DNA of 64,000 nucleotides from Alphaproteobacteria bacterium (GTDB lineage Bacteria; Pseudomonadota; Alphaproteobacteria; UBA2966): assembly GCA_018650465.1 (NCBI GenBank), contig JABIFY010000020.1, positions 124,001 to 188,000 on the forward strand. Reading direction: 5' to 3'. Under the pieces are notes generated by a model that did not search any database, was not told the origin of the DNA, and worked only from the letters and a program-made list of their open reading frames with translations. Below, piece after piece: positions 42,789 to 53,172 of the stretch (position 1 is the first letter of the stretch; each line of letters opens with the position of its first letter). A program made the position numbers and the translations under genes.

Positions 42789-43547
42789 GTGGATTTCTTT
42801 AAATCTATTTTGATTGCAGCGCTGTTTGCGGGCATTGCTGCCGGCGTGGCTTTGACGGCGATGCAGACGCTGAAAGTCTATCCACTGATTTTTGCAGCGG
42901 AAGAGTTCGAAAATAGTGGCCCTGCCAAATCTGCGCACGATCACGACAAAGCAGCGGCCCCCACGACTTCAGCCACCGGTTCTGCCACTCCAGGCGCTGC
43001 CGAACATAGCCATGGTGGCGATGATGAATGGATGCCAGCAGAAGGTATAGAACGACTGTTCTTTTCACTTTTGTCTAATGTTCTGATCAGCGTTGGCTTT
43101 GGCCTGGTGCTGGCGGCACTGTTTTCAGTCCGCGATATCACCAGTTGGCGGCAGGGCATTGTCTGGGGAATTTGTGGCTTTATTGTCGTAAATCTGGCCC
43201 CTTCATTGGGCATGCCACCTGAATTACCGGGCATGCCTGCTGGTGATCTGGTGGCCCGCCAGACATGGTGGTGGTCGACAGCATTTTTGACCGCAAGTGG
43301 TCTTGCGTTGATTTTTCTTCTCAACGGACAAGTTTTTCGTGTTCTGGGTGTGGTCGCCATCGCCTTGCCGCACATCTATGGTGCGCCGCAACCGGTTAAT
43401 CACCACAGCGATGTGCCTGCAGCTTTTGCCGCAGAATTTGCTACAGCGACCCTGACGACCAATCTGGTATTCTGGGTTATCCTCGGCGCTCTTGCTGCAT
43501 TGGCTGTTGCCCGCCAGCAAAATTCTGACCAGGACTTCAGCGCCTGA
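42789..43547 (+). CDS. CbtA, membrane subunit of predicted cobalt transporter
   Basis: 252 residues from a GTG at 42789. About five to six membrane helices are visible: ILIAALFAGIAAGVALTAMQ, VLISVGFGLVLAALF, IVWGICGFIVVNLAPSLG, a fourth around STAFLTASGLALIFLL, then VLGVVAIALPHIYGAP and the last helix around LVFWVILGALAALAVA. A histidine-rich loop after the first helix (AHDHDKAAA...EHSHGGDDEW) is suited to binding Co2+. It follows cbtB by 44 nt and forms the predicted cobalt importer feeding CbiX or CobN. Function is predicted from genomic association in this family rather than biochemistry. Confidence 0.88.
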   Translation: MDFFKSILIAALFAGIAAGVALTAMQTLKVYPLIFAAEEFENSGPAKSAHDHDKAAAPTTSATGSATPGAAEHSHGGDDEWMPAEGIERLFFSLLSNVLISVGFGLVLAALFSVRDITSWRQGIVWGICGFIVVNLAPSLGMPPELPGMPAGDLVARQTWWWSTAFLTASGLALIFLLNGQVFRVLGVVAIALPHIYGAPQPVNHHSDVPAAFAAEFATATLTTNLVFWVILGALAALAVARQQNSDQDFSA

Positions 43548-43561
43548 ACAGGCGATTTTCT

Positions 43562-44575
43562 TTATTCAGATTTTTCTGTAACTCCGGCGTCGGCAAAACT
43601 GGCCATACCGCCATGGGTAGCCACGGCTGCGCGCAACAGCGGAATGGCTGTCGCTGCACCTGAGGCTTCGCCCAGGCGCATGCCTAAATCCAGCAAGGGT
43701 GACAGGCCCATTTTGTCGAGCAAGCGAATATGACCAGGCTCGGCTGAGACGTGGGCGGCTTGACAGTGGGCCAGAAAATCAGCGTTTGCTGCCTGCAAGG
43801 GTGCCAGGGCGGCAGTGGCAACATAGCCATCAATTAACAAGGGAATGCAGGCCAGCCTTGCGGCCAGGGCCGCACCGGCCATGGCGGCCAGCTCGCGCCC
43901 CCCCAGACAACGGGCAACTTCGATGGGATCATGCAAAATGTCGGTATGCCTGGCACAACCTTCCGCGACCACCTGGGTCTTGCGATCAAGACCAGCATCA
44001 TCAACACCGGTACCGCGACCGGTCCAGTCCGCAGCGTCACCACCATGAATGGCGTGGGCCAAGGCTGCGGCGACGGTTGTATTGCCTATACCCATTTCAC
44101 CGATGCAGACAAGGTCGCTATCCTTGTTGACCTGGGCCATGCCCTGGCGGAACGCATCCAGAAAGGCTTCTTCGCTGAGGGCGGGTGCCTGGGTAAAATC
44201 GGCAGTTGGAGTTTCCAGATCAAGATCCAGAACACTCAGTTCGGCACCGGCGGCCTTGCACAGCTGATTAATCGCAGCCCCACCGCCAGCAAAGTTTGTC
44301 ACCATCTGCACGGTAACTTCTGACGGAAAGGCTGATACTCCCCGTTCGACCACACCGTGGTTCCCGGCAAAGACCATGACCTGAACTTTATTCAGTTTGG
44401 GTACTTCCCGCTTTTGCCAGGAGGCCAGCCACATTGCCAGATCCTCCAGGCGACCCAAAGCCCCTTGCGGTTTGGTTAGCAGATCGTTGCGGGCCTGCGC
44501 TGCGGCAAGTGCTGCTGCATCAGGCGGAGGCAAGTCGGCCAGCAGGTCGCGAAGTTCATCCAGGGAATGTGGCAT
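43562..44575 (-). CDS. cobT: Nicotinate-nucleotide:dimethylbenzimidazole phosphoribosyltransferase
   Basis: 337 residues, the normal size. CobT (CobU in P. denitrificans naming) motifs are LTKPQGALGRLEDLAMWLA, VMVFAGNHGVVERGVSAFP, MVTNFAGGGAAINQL, IGEMGIGNTTVAAAL and GMRLGEASGAATAIPLLRAA. It activates dimethylbenzimidazole to alpha-ribazole phosphate for the lower ligand of cobalamin. Finding it implies that the organism makes, or imports, the benzimidazole base; bluB is not in this window. It is divergent from cobS and converges on cbtA with a 14-nt gap. Confidence 0.96.
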   Translation of the reverse strand: MPHSLDELRDLLADLPPPDAAALAAAQARNDLLTKPQGALGRLEDLAMWLASWQKREVPKLNKVQVMVFAGNHGVVERGVSAFPSEVTVQMVTNFAGGGAAINQLCKAAGAELSVLDLDLETPTADFTQAPALSEEAFLDAFRQGMAQVNKDSDLVCIGEMGIGNTTVAAALAHAIHGGDAADWTGRGTGVDDAGLDRKTQVVAEGCARHTDILHDPIEVARCLGGRELAAMAGAALAARLACIPLLIDGYVATAALAPLQAANADFLAHCQAAHVSAEPGHIRLLDKMGLSPLLDLGMRLGEASGAATAIPLLRAAVATHGGMASFADAGVTEKSE

Positions 44576-44690
44576 GGGGCCTCGGCTTTCAGGTCAGGAT
44601 TGTGATAGTTTCGTGGTGCGGTAGAAACACGTGAAGGCCGCAGAAAAGTTGGCGTGATCATCATGCCAGGCAAGGAACGGGTCAAGTAAG

Positions 44691-45446
44691 TTGCAGCGAT
44701 ATTGGCAAGAATTTTTGTTTGTTCTCGGGTTTTTTACCCGATTACCGATCCATCGTTTGACGGACGTCAATTCTGTCGAGTGGCGCGGGCGATTGGGAGA
44801 ATTATCCTGGGCAATCCCCGCCGTTGGTGCTGCCATCGGTTTGGCCGGGGCGTGTGTGTTTTTGGCGGCATCTGCCTTTGGTTTGACGGCTTGGTTATCA
44901 GCGACCCTGGCGGTCCTGGCACAAGTGGCGATCACGGGCGCCCTGCATGAAGATGGCTTAAGCGATGTGGCCGATGGTTTCGGTGGGGGTGCCACAAAGC
45001 AGCGCAAACTGGAAATCATGCGTGACAGCCGCATTGGCGCTTATGGCGTGGTCGCCATTGTGCTGGCCTTGATGTTGCGGGCAGGTGCCATCACCGACAT
45101 TCAAAATGTTGCGTTTGTGTTGATTGTATCAGGTGCCGTTTCCCGGGCCGGGATGGTCGCGGCCATGGCGGTCTTACCCAGCGCCCGTGATGATGGCCTG
45201 GGGGCCACGGCCGGAAAACCTGGTTCGGGGTTTTTCATCGCAATGGGCATCGCCGCCGGGCTTAGTCTAATATTACTGGGTGTAAACGCGACGCTGGTTG
45301 CTGCCCTGGTCGTTTTCCTGGTCTGGCTGGTTTTATGTAAAGTGGCGGAACGCCAGATCGGTGGCCAAACCGGTGATGTCCTTGGCGCTTGTCAACAGGT
45401 CTGCGAACTGGCCTTTTTGATCGCCATGGTCGGATATGGCATCTAG
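44691..45446 (+). CDS. cobS: Adenosylcobinamide-GDP ribazoletransferase (cobalamin synthase)
   Basis: 251 residues beginning at a TTG (44691) with AAGGAACGG about 10 nt upstream. It is a membrane protein with about six helices. The CobS (CobV) active-site motif is LHEDGLSDVADGFGGG followed by KLEIMRDSRIGAYG. It joins adenosylcobinamide-GDP with alpha-ribazole (phosphate) to complete cobalamin at the inner membrane. The C-terminal end overlaps the convergent cobB gene by 4 nt. Confidence 0.95.
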   Translation: MQRYWQEFLFVLGFFTRLPIHRLTDVNSVEWRGRLGELSWAIPAVGAAIGLAGACVFLAASAFGLTAWLSATLAVLAQVAITGALHEDGLSDVADGFGGGATKQRKLEIMRDSRIGAYGVVAIVLALMLRAGAITDIQNVAFVLIVSGAVSRAGMVAAMAVLPSARDDGLGATAGKPGSGFFIAMGIAAGLSLILLGVNATLVAALVVFLVWLVLCKVAERQIGGQTGDVLGACQQVCELAFLIAMVGYGI

Positions 45447-46750
45447 GGCACAATATCGATGAGGTGAATGAAGCTGCCCATAGTGCGACCGGATACCAGG
45501 CCAACTTCTTCCACTTGTTCACTATTGGCATCCTGCACCTTGAACAGTTTGTCGCCTGCTTCCGTCAGGATGCTGGCATAGTGAAATTCATGACCGCGAA
45601 ACTTGGCTGCCATATTTCCTGGACCTGATGCTGTAAGTTGCGTTGCCTGGCGATACCCCAGATGCAATTTGCGTTTGGCAAAGGACGTTTCCAGTTTCAA
45701 CAAACCCGCCATGGCATGACGCGTGCTATCGGCATCAACAACGCCTTCACCCAGAACCATATAACCCCCACATTCCCCCAATATAGAAGCGTCCCTGGCG
45801 GCGGCATCTTGCAGGCCTTCCAGAAAAACATTGTTCGAGGACAAGGCAGAGGCGTGCAGTTCCGGATAGCCGCCAGGTAAATAGATGGCATCGGCGTGTT
45901 CGTCCGGGGCCTCATTGGCCAAAGGTGAAAAGAAACTGATTTCTGCGCCAGCATATTGCCAGTCGTCGATTATGTGCGGATAACAAAACCCGAAAGCAAT
46001 ATCTCGCGCGACCGCGATGCGTTGGCCTAATGGTTGAATGCTGGGGCTTGATGATTTTGCGGACGCCTCAGGGGACGTTGCAATCTCTTGCAAACCCGCC
46101 AAATCAAGGTCGCGTTCAAGGACCTCCGCCGCATGGTTCAAAAGTTGATCAAGGTCCTCGGCTTCACTGGCCTGCACCAGTCCCAAATGACGTTCGCGCA
46201 AGGCCAATGCCGGGTCACTGGCGAGAACACCGAAGACACGAACATCGGATTTTTCGCAGGCATCCAGTAGCAACTTCTTGTGACGCGGGCTGCCCACCTG
46301 CGTAAAAATCACACCGGCGATATCAACATCGGCCCGGTGGTTGGAAAAACCCTCTGCCAGGGCCGCAACAGACGCCCCTTGGCCTTTGGCATTAATCACC
46401 AGAACAACGGGCAAACCATAGGTCGCTGCAAGATCAGCGGTTGAGCCTTCCCCACTGACAGCGCCGTCAAACAGGCCCATGACGCCTTCGATCAAAAAAC
46501 GTTCGCCGGTTTGTCTTGCCAACAGCTCATCAAGACGGGCCGGTGACATGGCCCAGGGATCAAGGTTTAGACAAGGTTTACCCGCCGCCGCCTGCAAAAA
46601 TCCCGGATCGATATAATCCGGGCCAACCTTGAAGGGTGTGACATCGGTGCCGTTCCGGCTTAACAGACGCAAAAGGGCTGCGGCAACCAGGGTCTTGCCT
46701 GAATTGGAAGACGGTGCTGCCAGCACCCATCCGGAACGTTTGTTGTGCAT
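45443..46750 (-). CDS. cobB: Cobyrinate / hydrogenobyrinate a,c-diamide synthase
   Basis: 435 residues with two domains. The N-terminal ATP-binding domain has a modified P-loop SSNSGKTLVAAALLRLL and FKVGPDYIDPGFLQAA; the C-terminal class I glutamine amidotransferase has the nucleophile Cys in GECGGYMVLGEG and a late conserved His in FRGHEFHY. It amidates side chains a and c of the corrin ring with glutamine and ATP. Whether the substrate is cobyrinate (cobalt already in) or hydrogenobyrinate depends on the timing of cobalt insertion, which is ambiguous in this genome (CbiX and CobN both present). Divergent from cbiD. Confidence 0.95.
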   Translation of the reverse strand: MHNKRSGWVLAAPSSNSGKTLVAAALLRLLSRNGTDVTPFKVGPDYIDPGFLQAAAGKPCLNLDPWAMSPARLDELLARQTGERFLIEGVMGLFDGAVSGEGSTADLAATYGLPVVLVINAKGQGASVAALAEGFSNHRADVDIAGVIFTQVGSPRHKKLLLDACEKSDVRVFGVLASDPALALRERHLGLVQASEAEDLDQLLNHAAEVLERDLDLAGLQEIATSPEASAKSSSPSIQPLGQRIAVARDIAFGFCYPHIIDDWQYAGAEISFFSPLANEAPDEHADAIYLPGGYPELHASALSSNNVFLEGLQDAAARDASILGECGGYMVLGEGVVDADSTRHAMAGLLKLETSFAKRKLHLGYRQATQLTASGPGNMAAKFRGHEFHYASILTEAGDKLFKVQDANSEQVEEVGLVSGRTMGSFIHLIDIVP

Positions 46751-46881
46751 CGATGTGGTCTCCCGGGACCCTCAAAAAAATACCAGCCTTCGCCTGTGAT
46801 GTTTGGCGCTGAACTTTGGTATCATACCTGAACCATGCATATTGCAGTGGGGTAAAGCGTTCAAGAGGCGATCATCATAGC

Positions 46882-47967
46882 ATGACCGAAGACGTGGCAG
46901 AAAAAGCGGAATTGCGGCGTGGCTGGACCACGGGCGCTTGTGCGACCGCCGCCGCCAAGGCTGCTTTTTCGGCGTTGCTGTCTGGTGACTTCCCTGATCC
47001 AGTTGAGATCAACCTGCCGCGTGGTGGCACAACTACCTTTGCGCTTACCCACAGGAACCTCGGATCAGATTCTGCTGAGGCCGCAGTTGAAAAGGATGCC
47101 GGCGATGACCCGGACGTGACGCATGGCGCCTTAATATATGCCCGCGTAGCGTTACGAAAACCAGACGGCAAGGGCGTGCTGTTTTTCGCTGGTGACGGCG
47201 TCGGCACTGTAACCAAACCTGGTTTACCCATCGACGTCGGTGAAGCCGCGATTAATCCAGTGCCGCGACAAATGATTGCCGTCGAACTTGGCGACCTGGC
47301 AAAAGAGGCCGGGACTAATGTTGATGTCGATGTGAAAATTTCTGTGCCGGGCGGAGCAAAAATTGCCGAACGCACAATGAACGGGCGTCTGGGTATTCTT
47401 GGCGGCATTTCCATTCTTGGCACGACAGGCATCGTTGTACCTTATTCCTGTGCAGCCTGGATTGCCTCCATCCATCAAGGCATCGATGTAGCCCGTGCCG
47501 AAGGCACAAAACATATTGGTGCCGCCACCGGCAGCCGATCAGAAGATGCCTTGAAAGAAATATTCGGCTTTGAAGACGGTGCCTTGATCGACATGGGTGA
47601 TTTTGCCGGCGGTATGTTGAAATACCTGCGCCTGCATCCAGTGGAAAGGCTGTCGCTGGGCGGTGGCTTTGGTAAAATTTCCAAACTGGCCAATGGTCAT
47701 GCTGACCTGCATTCAAAACGCTCAAGCATCGATTTTGGTTGGCTGGAAAATTTATGTTCTGAGGCACCGGAAGTCGCCGAGGTTGCCCGCACAGCGAACA
47801 CCTCCATCGAGGTCCTTATAGCTGCCCAAAGCCATGGCTTTCCGTTGGGCAACAAGATTGCGAATCTGGCGCGCGCAAGTGCCCTGGATATGTGTGATAA
47901 CGCCGTTGCCCTGGAAGTGCTGGTGTTTGACCGGCAGGGCAATCTGGTGGGGCGTGCCGATGGTTAA
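46882..47967 (+). CDS. cbiD: Cobalt-precorrin-5B C1-methyltransferase
   Basis: 361 residues from the ATG at 46882; earlier in-frame codons to 46816 lack support. CbiD is recognised by RRGWTTGACATAAAKAAF at the N-terminus, VGEAAINPVPRQMI and the C-terminal PLGNKIANLARASALDM. It methylates C1 of the ring after CbiG opens the lactone, a step of the 'anaerobic', early-cobalt pathway. The aerobic equivalent is CobF, which is absent here. Its end overlaps the cobK start by 8 nt, so the two are coupled. Confidence 0.95.
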   Translation: MTEDVAEKAELRRGWTTGACATAAAKAAFSALLSGDFPDPVEINLPRGGTTTFALTHRNLGSDSAEAAVEKDAGDDPDVTHGALIYARVALRKPDGKGVLFFAGDGVGTVTKPGLPIDVGEAAINPVPRQMIAVELGDLAKEAGTNVDVDVKISVPGGAKIAERTMNGRLGILGGISILGTTGIVVPYSCAAWIASIHQGIDVARAEGTKHIGAATGSRSEDALKEIFGFEDGALIDMGDFAGGMLKYLRLHPVERLSLGGGFGKISKLANGHADLHSKRSSIDFGWLENLCSEAPEVAEVARTANTSIEVLIAAQSHGFPLGNKIANLARASALDMCDNAVALEVLVFDRQGNLVGRADG

Positions 47968-48709
47968 TCTTAAAATCCTCATCCTTGGCGGCACGTCGCT
48001 GGCGAAAAAGTGTGTCGCCGAAATCCAGTCACCTGATATTGATATTGTCTATTCACTCGCAGGACGCACAACACCCAGGTCTCTGCCGGACGCAGAAATT
48101 CGCATTGGCGGATTTGGTGGCTTTAAGGCAATGAAGGAATACCTGGTTGCAGAAAAAATTGCAGCGGTTATCGACGCAACTCACGCCTTTGCAGAAGAGA
48201 TCACAAGGAATGCCCAACAGGCTTGCCATGATGCACACCTGCCCTTGTTGCGCCTGGAAGAGCCAGCCTGGCAGGAAACAGAGAAAGACAACTGGATACA
48301 TGTCGGCAATATTTTTGCGGCAAAAGAAGCCGTCATCGGGGTCTCTGGCAAGGTATTGGTCACGACGGGACGGCAGGCAATTGAAGAATATGCCCAGGAT
48401 GAACGCTGTCATTGGTTGATCAGGATCGTGCCAACGGATGATGACTTGCCTGTATTAAAAAGGGGCCAATATATTCACGATCATGGACCCTTTAATGTGT
48501 CCGACGAACGAAAACTGATACAAGATCTGGGCATCGAGGCCATCATATCGAAGAATGCAGGCAGTGCGGCGACATACGCCAAAATCGAAGCGGCACAGGC
48601 GCTGAAAATCCCGGTGATCATGATCGACCGTCCTGCACCTTCTGGCATTGAGACAGTTTCAAGACCTGTTGAGGTTACTACCTGGCTGAAAGCTATCCTC
48701 GATCAGTGA
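47960..48709 (+). CDS. cobK: Precorrin-6A (cobalt-precorrin-6A) reductase
   Basis: 249 residues from the ATG at 47960 ([18 protein letters not shown]), overlapping the cbiD stop by 8 nt; the longer frame from 47834 lies inside cbiD. CobK/CbiJ features are the N-terminal nucleotide-binding [48 protein letters not shown], and the [17 protein letters not shown] block. It reduces the macrocycle C18-C19 double bond with NADPH. It converges on cobM with a 7-nt overlap. Confidence 0.94.
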   Translation: MVNLKILILGGTSLAKKCVAEIQSPDIDIVYSLAGRTTPRSLPDAEIRIGGFGGFKAMKEYLVAEKIAAVIDATHAFAEEITRNAQQACHDAHLPLLRLEEPAWQETEKDNWIHVGNIFAAKEAVIGVSGKVLVTTGRQAIEEYAQDERCHWLIRIVPTDDDLPVLKRGQYIHDHGPFNVSDERKLIQDLGIEAIISKNAGSAATYAKIEAAQALKIPVIMIDRPAPSGIETVSRPVEVTTWLKAILDQ

Positions 48710-49461
48710 CCGTGTCGCAAAACGTGTTTGTGGTCAGGGGCGTATAAACGACTGTCAGTGAAGTCGTTAACGTCCAGTACACGACCGACCAACACCAGGG
48801 CAGTGCGTGTCAGTTTGGCGGCCCGCACTTTGTCTCGAATATCGGTCAGATTGCCACGAATAATAACTTCGTCGGGCCAACTGGCGCGGAAGATAACGGC
48901 AACCGGGCAATCCTCGCCATAATGCGGGATAAGATCGGTGCAGACCTTTTTCAGGTTTCGCACGGATAAATGCACGGCCAGTGTGGCTCCACTGCGACCC
49001 AGGTTTTCCAGTTCTTCACCTGCGGGCATGGCCGAACTTTTCATGGCGGTGCGAGTTAGAACCACGGTCTGGCTGACATCGGGCAAAGTCAGTTCAAGAC
49101 CCAAGGCGGCGGCACAAGCCGCAAAGGCAGGCACACCAGGAGTGATGGTGTATTCAATGCCCAGGGTCTTCAAGCGGCGAATTTGTTCGCCAATGGCACC
49201 GTACAGGGATGGATCACCTGAATGTACACGGGCCACGTCCTGGCCTTGTTTGTGAGCAGTCTCGATTTCCGCCATGATCTCATCCAGGTTCAGCGGGGCG
49301 GTGTCGATGACACGGGCATCGGACGGGGCAAAGGCGACGATTTCTTCCGGCACCAGTGACCCGGCATACAAGCAGACAGGACAGGCCGCAATCAGGTCGC
49401 GCCCGCGCAAGGTAATAAGGTCGGGGGCACCTGGGCCTGCACCAATGAAATGAACCGTCAT
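48703..49461 (-). CDS. cobM: Precorrin-4 C11-methyltransferase
   Basis: 252 residues, tetrapyrrole (SAM-dependent) methylase fold. N-terminal [59 protein letters not shown] and a late [12 protein letters not shown] are characteristic of CobM/CbiF. It methylates C11 of precorrin-4 or its cobalt form. It overlaps the cbiG-cobJ fusion gene by 4 nt, last of the cobH-L-I-J-M run on the minus strand. Confidence 0.95.
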   Translation of the reverse strand: MTVHFIGAGPGAPDLITLRGRDLIAACPVCLYAGSLVPEEIVAFAPSDARVIDTAPLNLDEIMAEIETAHKQGQDVARVHSGDPSLYGAIGEQIRRLKTLGIEYTITPGVPAFAACAAALGLELTLPDVSQTVVLTRTAMKSSAMPAGEELENLGRSGATLAVHLSVRNLKKVCTDLIPHYGEDCPVAVIFRASWPDEVIIRGNLTDIRDKVRAAKLTRTALVLVGRVLDVNDFTDSRLYAPDHKHVLRHGH

Positions 49462-51272
49462 GCCTGTATTTCCTTTGGCTTTGGATTGTGTTTGGCGGCA
49501 TAGCCGCGTGGTGTATAGACCGACCAGGTGCCATCGCCTCTGGTCCGGGCCCGAGTTTCGCTGGAACCCACCATGACCAGCGTCAACATATCGACATCGT
49601 CAACTTGCAGGTCTTTCAGGGGCAGAATTCTGATCGTTTCCGTCGGGCGACCCAGGTTCCGGGCCAAGACGACGGGCGTATTTTCCGGGCGGTAGCGCAG
49701 CAGAATATCCCGCGAAATGGCTAGCAGGTCACGCCGGGTTTTACTCACCGGATTATAAAAAGATATTACAAAATCACCTGAGGCTGCAGCCTCAACCCTT
49801 TGCAAAATAACTTCGCGCGGGGTCAGCAAATCAGATAGAGAGATGGTGCAAAAATCATGGCCAAGGGGTGCACCAACTTTTAAGGCAGCAGCTTGCATGG
49901 CCGAAATGCCCGGCAACAGTTCGATGGAAATGCGATCCCATTCCACGGGCCTGCCATCGCGATCCAGTAATTCATGAGCCAGGGCTGCCATGGCATACAC
50001 TCCGGCATCACCGGATGATACCAAGGCTACATTGTGACCTTGGGCTGCCAGTTCAATGGCGGCCCGTACCCGGTCTTCTTCTTCGCCAAGGCCGTAGACA
50101 TGACAGTCTTTGTCGACGATGACGTCGGCGATCAGGTCGAGGTACAATTTGTAACCAACGATCTTGTCAGCTTGGCGCAAGGCATTGGTGGCAGCCCCCG
50201 TGCGCCAGTCCGCCCGGCCTGGCCCGATGCCAACAACGGCAAGATGACCGCGTGCGGTGCCAAGGGTGCTGGCGTCGATGATGGCGTCGCTTTTGCCGAT
50301 GGCACAGGTTGCCCGCTGACCCTTGCATTTTTCCACGACCAGGTTGTCGGCAGCCGTCAAGGCGGATGCTTCGGCGACGCCTGCCACACCAACCTCGGCT
50401 TTGACGATGTCGGAAGGATTGGCCAGGCGGTCCTCCTGGGCCTGCAAACTGGCCAGATCGAAAAACCGTGCCGGGATGCCAAAATGTTGTGCGGCCTCAT
50501 GCAAGGCAGCTTCGTCTGTTTTCAGGTCAATGGAAAATAATCCGGCAACTGTTGAAGGCGACAGATTGTTGTCAGCCAGGGTTTCCGTGATTAATTGAAT
50601 TACTTCTTCCGCATCGGTCCCGCGTTCACAACCAACGCCCAGCGCCAGCGTTTGGCGGTAATAAACAAGATGGCTGGCATCGCCCGTGGTGGGATTGTCC
50701 ACAATGGATATCTTCAGTGTGCCGTCAGCTTTGATGGGCAAATTGCCAGAACTGATCCAGTCTGCCTCACCTGTCATCTGGATTTGTGCACCGTCACGCA
50801 AGGCGATAACAAAGGCCTTCAGATGTTCGGGATTGCCCAGGCTCCAGCCCGCAGGTGGTTCATCCAGGGCGACGTTAAACAAAATATCGGATGCGGTGGT
50901 GATGGCGGCGGGCGTGTTGAAAATGTCACCAATAGCACGGGCCAGATCATTGCCGCCATGATGACCGCCCAGCAAAGGCACAACGGCCGAGCCATCTTCG
51001 GCCACGGCCAGCACGGGTGCGTCGCTGTATTTGTCACCCAAAACTGATCCCAAATGACGGATCACGATGCCGGCAGCGCAAAAGGCGACCAAAGAATTGC
51101 CGGAAGCAAACAAGTCTTGCAAAGTTGCACGCACATCGCCAAAAGGTGTGACGTCATCAGCCTGGATGTTTTTGGCAAAACCATGAATGACGCCACCCAG
51201 TTTGGCTTGCAGACGGCGGGCATTAGCCAGACCCGTTTCACTCAACACCAAATAATTCACTTCGCTACTCAC
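49458..51272 (-). CDS. CbiG-CobJ fusion: cobalt-precorrin-5A hydrolase domain plus precorrin-3B C17-methyltransferase
   Basis: 604 residues. Roughly the first 335 are CbiG-like: CbiG_N core ([32 protein letters not shown]), a linker, and the CobE-like C-terminal module ([34 protein letters not shown]). From about residue 345 a tetrapyrrole methylase follows ([54 protein letters not shown]), matching CobJ/CbiH. CobJ/CbiH contracts the ring by C17 methylation and CbiG opens the resulting lactone, so consecutive steps are joined. A CbiG domain implies the lactone-type (anaerobic) chemistry. Confidence 0.92.
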   Translation of the reverse strand: MSSEVNYLVLSETGLANARRLQAKLGGVIHGFAKNIQADDVTPFGDVRATLQDLFASGNSLVAFCAAGIVIRHLGSVLGDKYSDAPVLAVAEDGSAVVPLLGGHHGGNDLARAIGDIFNTPAAITTASDILFNVALDEPPAGWSLGNPEHLKAFVIALRDGAQIQMTGEADWISSGNLPIKADGTLKISIVDNPTTGDASHLVYYRQTLALGVGCERGTDAEEVIQLITETLADNNLSPSTVAGLFSIDLKTDEAALHEAAQHFGIPARFFDLASLQAQEDRLANPSDIVKAEVGVAGVAEASALTAADNLVVEKCKGQRATCAIGKSDAIIDASTLGTARGHLAVVGIGPGRADWRTGAATNALRQADKIVGYKLYLDLIADVIVDKDCHVYGLGEEEDRVRAAIELAAQGHNVALVSSGDAGVYAMAALAHELLDRDGRPVEWDRISIELLPGISAMQAAALKVGAPLGHDFCTISLSDLLTPREVILQRVEAAASGDFVISFYNPVSKTRRDLLAISRDILLRYRPENTPVVLARNLGRPTETIRILPLKDLQVDDVDMLTLVMVGSSETRARTRGDGTWSVYTPRGYAAKHNPKPKEIQA

Positions 51273-51970
51273 AGGCCTACACTCCCCTTACGCACAAGTA
51301 TCATGGCGAAATAGGGCACATCTTTTGGATCAACATCGCTCAGGCGTTGGATTTTCTGGTCGGTCATGGTGGCGTGCTCAACATATTGCGCGTGTTCCAA
51401 AAGCCCGAGTTCCTCCAGGATGGCGTAAACCTTGGGTGTGTGGCGACCCAGTTTGATGATGGCGGCGGCATCGGCCCGTGAAAGTCTGGCCCGCAAGTCT
51501 TCTTCCGGCATGGGGGCCGGCAGCACGCTCAAGGCTTCGTTGCGGGCAACCAGCGGTGTGGCGCTGACGGCGGCGCAGGCCATCAAAGATGAAATACCGG
51601 GGATGACTTCGACTTTGAAGTTTTCTGCCAGGCGGTTAAACAGATACATGAAACTGCCGTAGAAAAACGGATCGCCTTCACACAACACCGCGACATCCTG
51701 GCCGCTTGATAGCAGGCCGGATATCTCAACTGCGGCTTCATCATAGGCGCTGCGGTCGGGAAAGCGTTTCGGATCCAGGGGCATGCGGATAATGATTTCG
51801 CGGCAGCCATCGGGGATATGTTGATCCGCGATCTGACGGGCCATGCTGTCGCCGACCTCAGGGGCTGGATAAGCGATCACCGGCACGGACTGCAAAATTT
51901 TCAGGGCTTTCAGGGTAATCAGATCGGGATCACCCGGACCGACGCCCACGCCATATAGAATACCACTCAT
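51269..51970 (-). CDS. cobI: Precorrin-2 C20-methyltransferase
   Basis: 233 residues, tetrapyrrole methylase. LYGVGVGPGDPDLITLKALKIL at the N-terminus, VAVLCEGDPFFYGSFMYL (the F-Y-G-S variant typical of CobI/CbiL) and VIPGISSLMACAAVSATPL are diagnostic. It adds a methyl at C20 of precorrin-2. Its start overlaps the cobL stop by 4 nt and its end overlaps the CbiG-CobJ gene by 4 nt, a tightly coupled run. Confidence 0.95.
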   Translation of the reverse strand: MSGILYGVGVGPGDPDLITLKALKILQSVPVIAYPAPEVGDSMARQIADQHIPDGCREIIIRMPLDPKRFPDRSAYDEAAVEISGLLSSGQDVAVLCEGDPFFYGSFMYLFNRLAENFKVEVIPGISSLMACAAVSATPLVARNEALSVLPAPMPEEDLRARLSRADAAAIIKLGRHTPKVYAILEELGLLEHAQYVEHATMTDQKIQRLSDVDPKDVPYFAMILVRKGSVGL

Positions 51971-53172
51971 GTTTTTGTCACCCGGTACTGAATGACGGGA
52001 CGCATGGCGCGCCAGGCGTGTAAGTCGCCTATGTGATCCAGGTGCGAGATGGCAACCTGGGTCATTGTGCCACCATAGCGGCGCATCATATCAAACAACC
52101 GGGTCTCTCCTTCAATACTGACTGAATTGGCCACAAGCCGGCCGCCGGGCTTTAACACTCGCCAACAGGTTTGCAGAACTTTTGCATTGCCGACGCCGCC
52201 GCCGATAAAAATAACAGTAGGTTTCTCAAGATCCATCAGGGTCTGGGGCGCACGGCCCTGGATAATTTTCAAATGCTCTACGCCAAGATTTTGCGCATTG
52301 GCTTTGATGTTCTTGATTCGCTTGGCGTTGTGCTCAATGGCGATGGCTTTGGCTGTGCGCTCAGCGCGCAGGAATTCAATGGCGACGGACCCGGCCCCGG
52401 CACCGACGTCCCATAAAATGTCGTTTGGTGCAGGACTGAGCGCCGCCAGTGTCACAGCGCGAACCTCTTGTTTGGTCAACTGGCCATCATGTTGGTAAAG
52501 ATCATCCGGCAAGCCTGCCAGCTTCGCACGACGCGGCTCAGACGGGTCAGCTACGCAAGATATGGCGATGGTGTTCAGGTCTTTGCTCTTCCGCTTCCAG
52601 GTTTTGGCGATGCCTTCATGACGTTTTTCTTTTGGCCCGCCCATATGCTCGAATACCGTAATCTGGCTTTCGCCGTAACCGGCTTCCGTCAGCATCTTGC
52701 TCACCTGATTGGCCGTATGCCCGTCATTCGCCAGGGCCAGCAGTCGGGTATTGGGGCGCAAATGCCGGTTTAGATTTGACAGGGGCCGTCCATGCAAGGT
52801 CAGGGTATTCACGTCTGCCAATGACCAGCCGAGACGCGCAGCAGCTAAAGAGAATGCAGACTGATGCGGATAGACGGCACATTGCTCAGGACCAAATTTC
52901 TTGATCAGGGTGACGCCCACACCAAAGGTCATGGGGTCGCCGGTGGCCAGCACGCAGGTTCTCTTTCCCTTTAACCTCTTGATTTTAGACAGTGTTTTGC
53001 CAAGAGGGCTGTCCCACAATACTTGTGGGCGTTTGTCCTTGCCCAACATGGCGAGATGGCGCTTGCCACCGATAATTACCTCGGACGTATCAAAGGCCGA
53101 TCGTGCCGAGGCACTGAGGCCTGCGAGGCCATCTTCACCAACACCAACAATAAAAAGCCAGGGCGTCGTCAT
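51967..53172 (-). CDS. cobL: Precorrin-6Y C5,15-methyltransferase (decarboxylating), CbiE-CbiT fusion
   Basis: 401 residues from the ATG at 53172, which overlaps the cobH stop by 4 nt. The N-terminal half is a CbiE-type tetrapyrrole methylase (LFIVGVGEDGLAGLSASA, CVLATGDPMTFGVGVTLI); the C-terminal half is a CbiT-type class I methyltransferase with the SAM loop DILWDVGAGAGSVAIEFL and KPTVIFIGGG. CobL methylates C5 and C15 and decarboxylates the acetate at C12. The fusion is standard for CobL in alphaproteobacteria. Confidence 0.95.
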   Translation of the reverse strand: MTTPWLFIVGVGEDGLAGLSASARSAFDTSEVIIGGKRHLAMLGKDKRPQVLWDSPLGKTLSKIKRLKGKRTCVLATGDPMTFGVGVTLIKKFGPEQCAVYPHQSAFSLAAARLGWSLADVNTLTLHGRPLSNLNRHLRPNTRLLALANDGHTANQVSKMLTEAGYGESQITVFEHMGGPKEKRHEGIAKTWKRKSKDLNTIAISCVADPSEPRRAKLAGLPDDLYQHDGQLTKQEVRAVTLAALSPAPNDILWDVGAGAGSVAIEFLRAERTAKAIAIEHNAKRIKNIKANAQNLGVEHLKIIQGRAPQTLMDLEKPTVIFIGGGVGNAKVLQTCWRVLKPGGRLVANSVSIEGETRLFDMMRRYGGTMTQVAISHLDHIGDLHAWRAMRPVIQYRVTKT

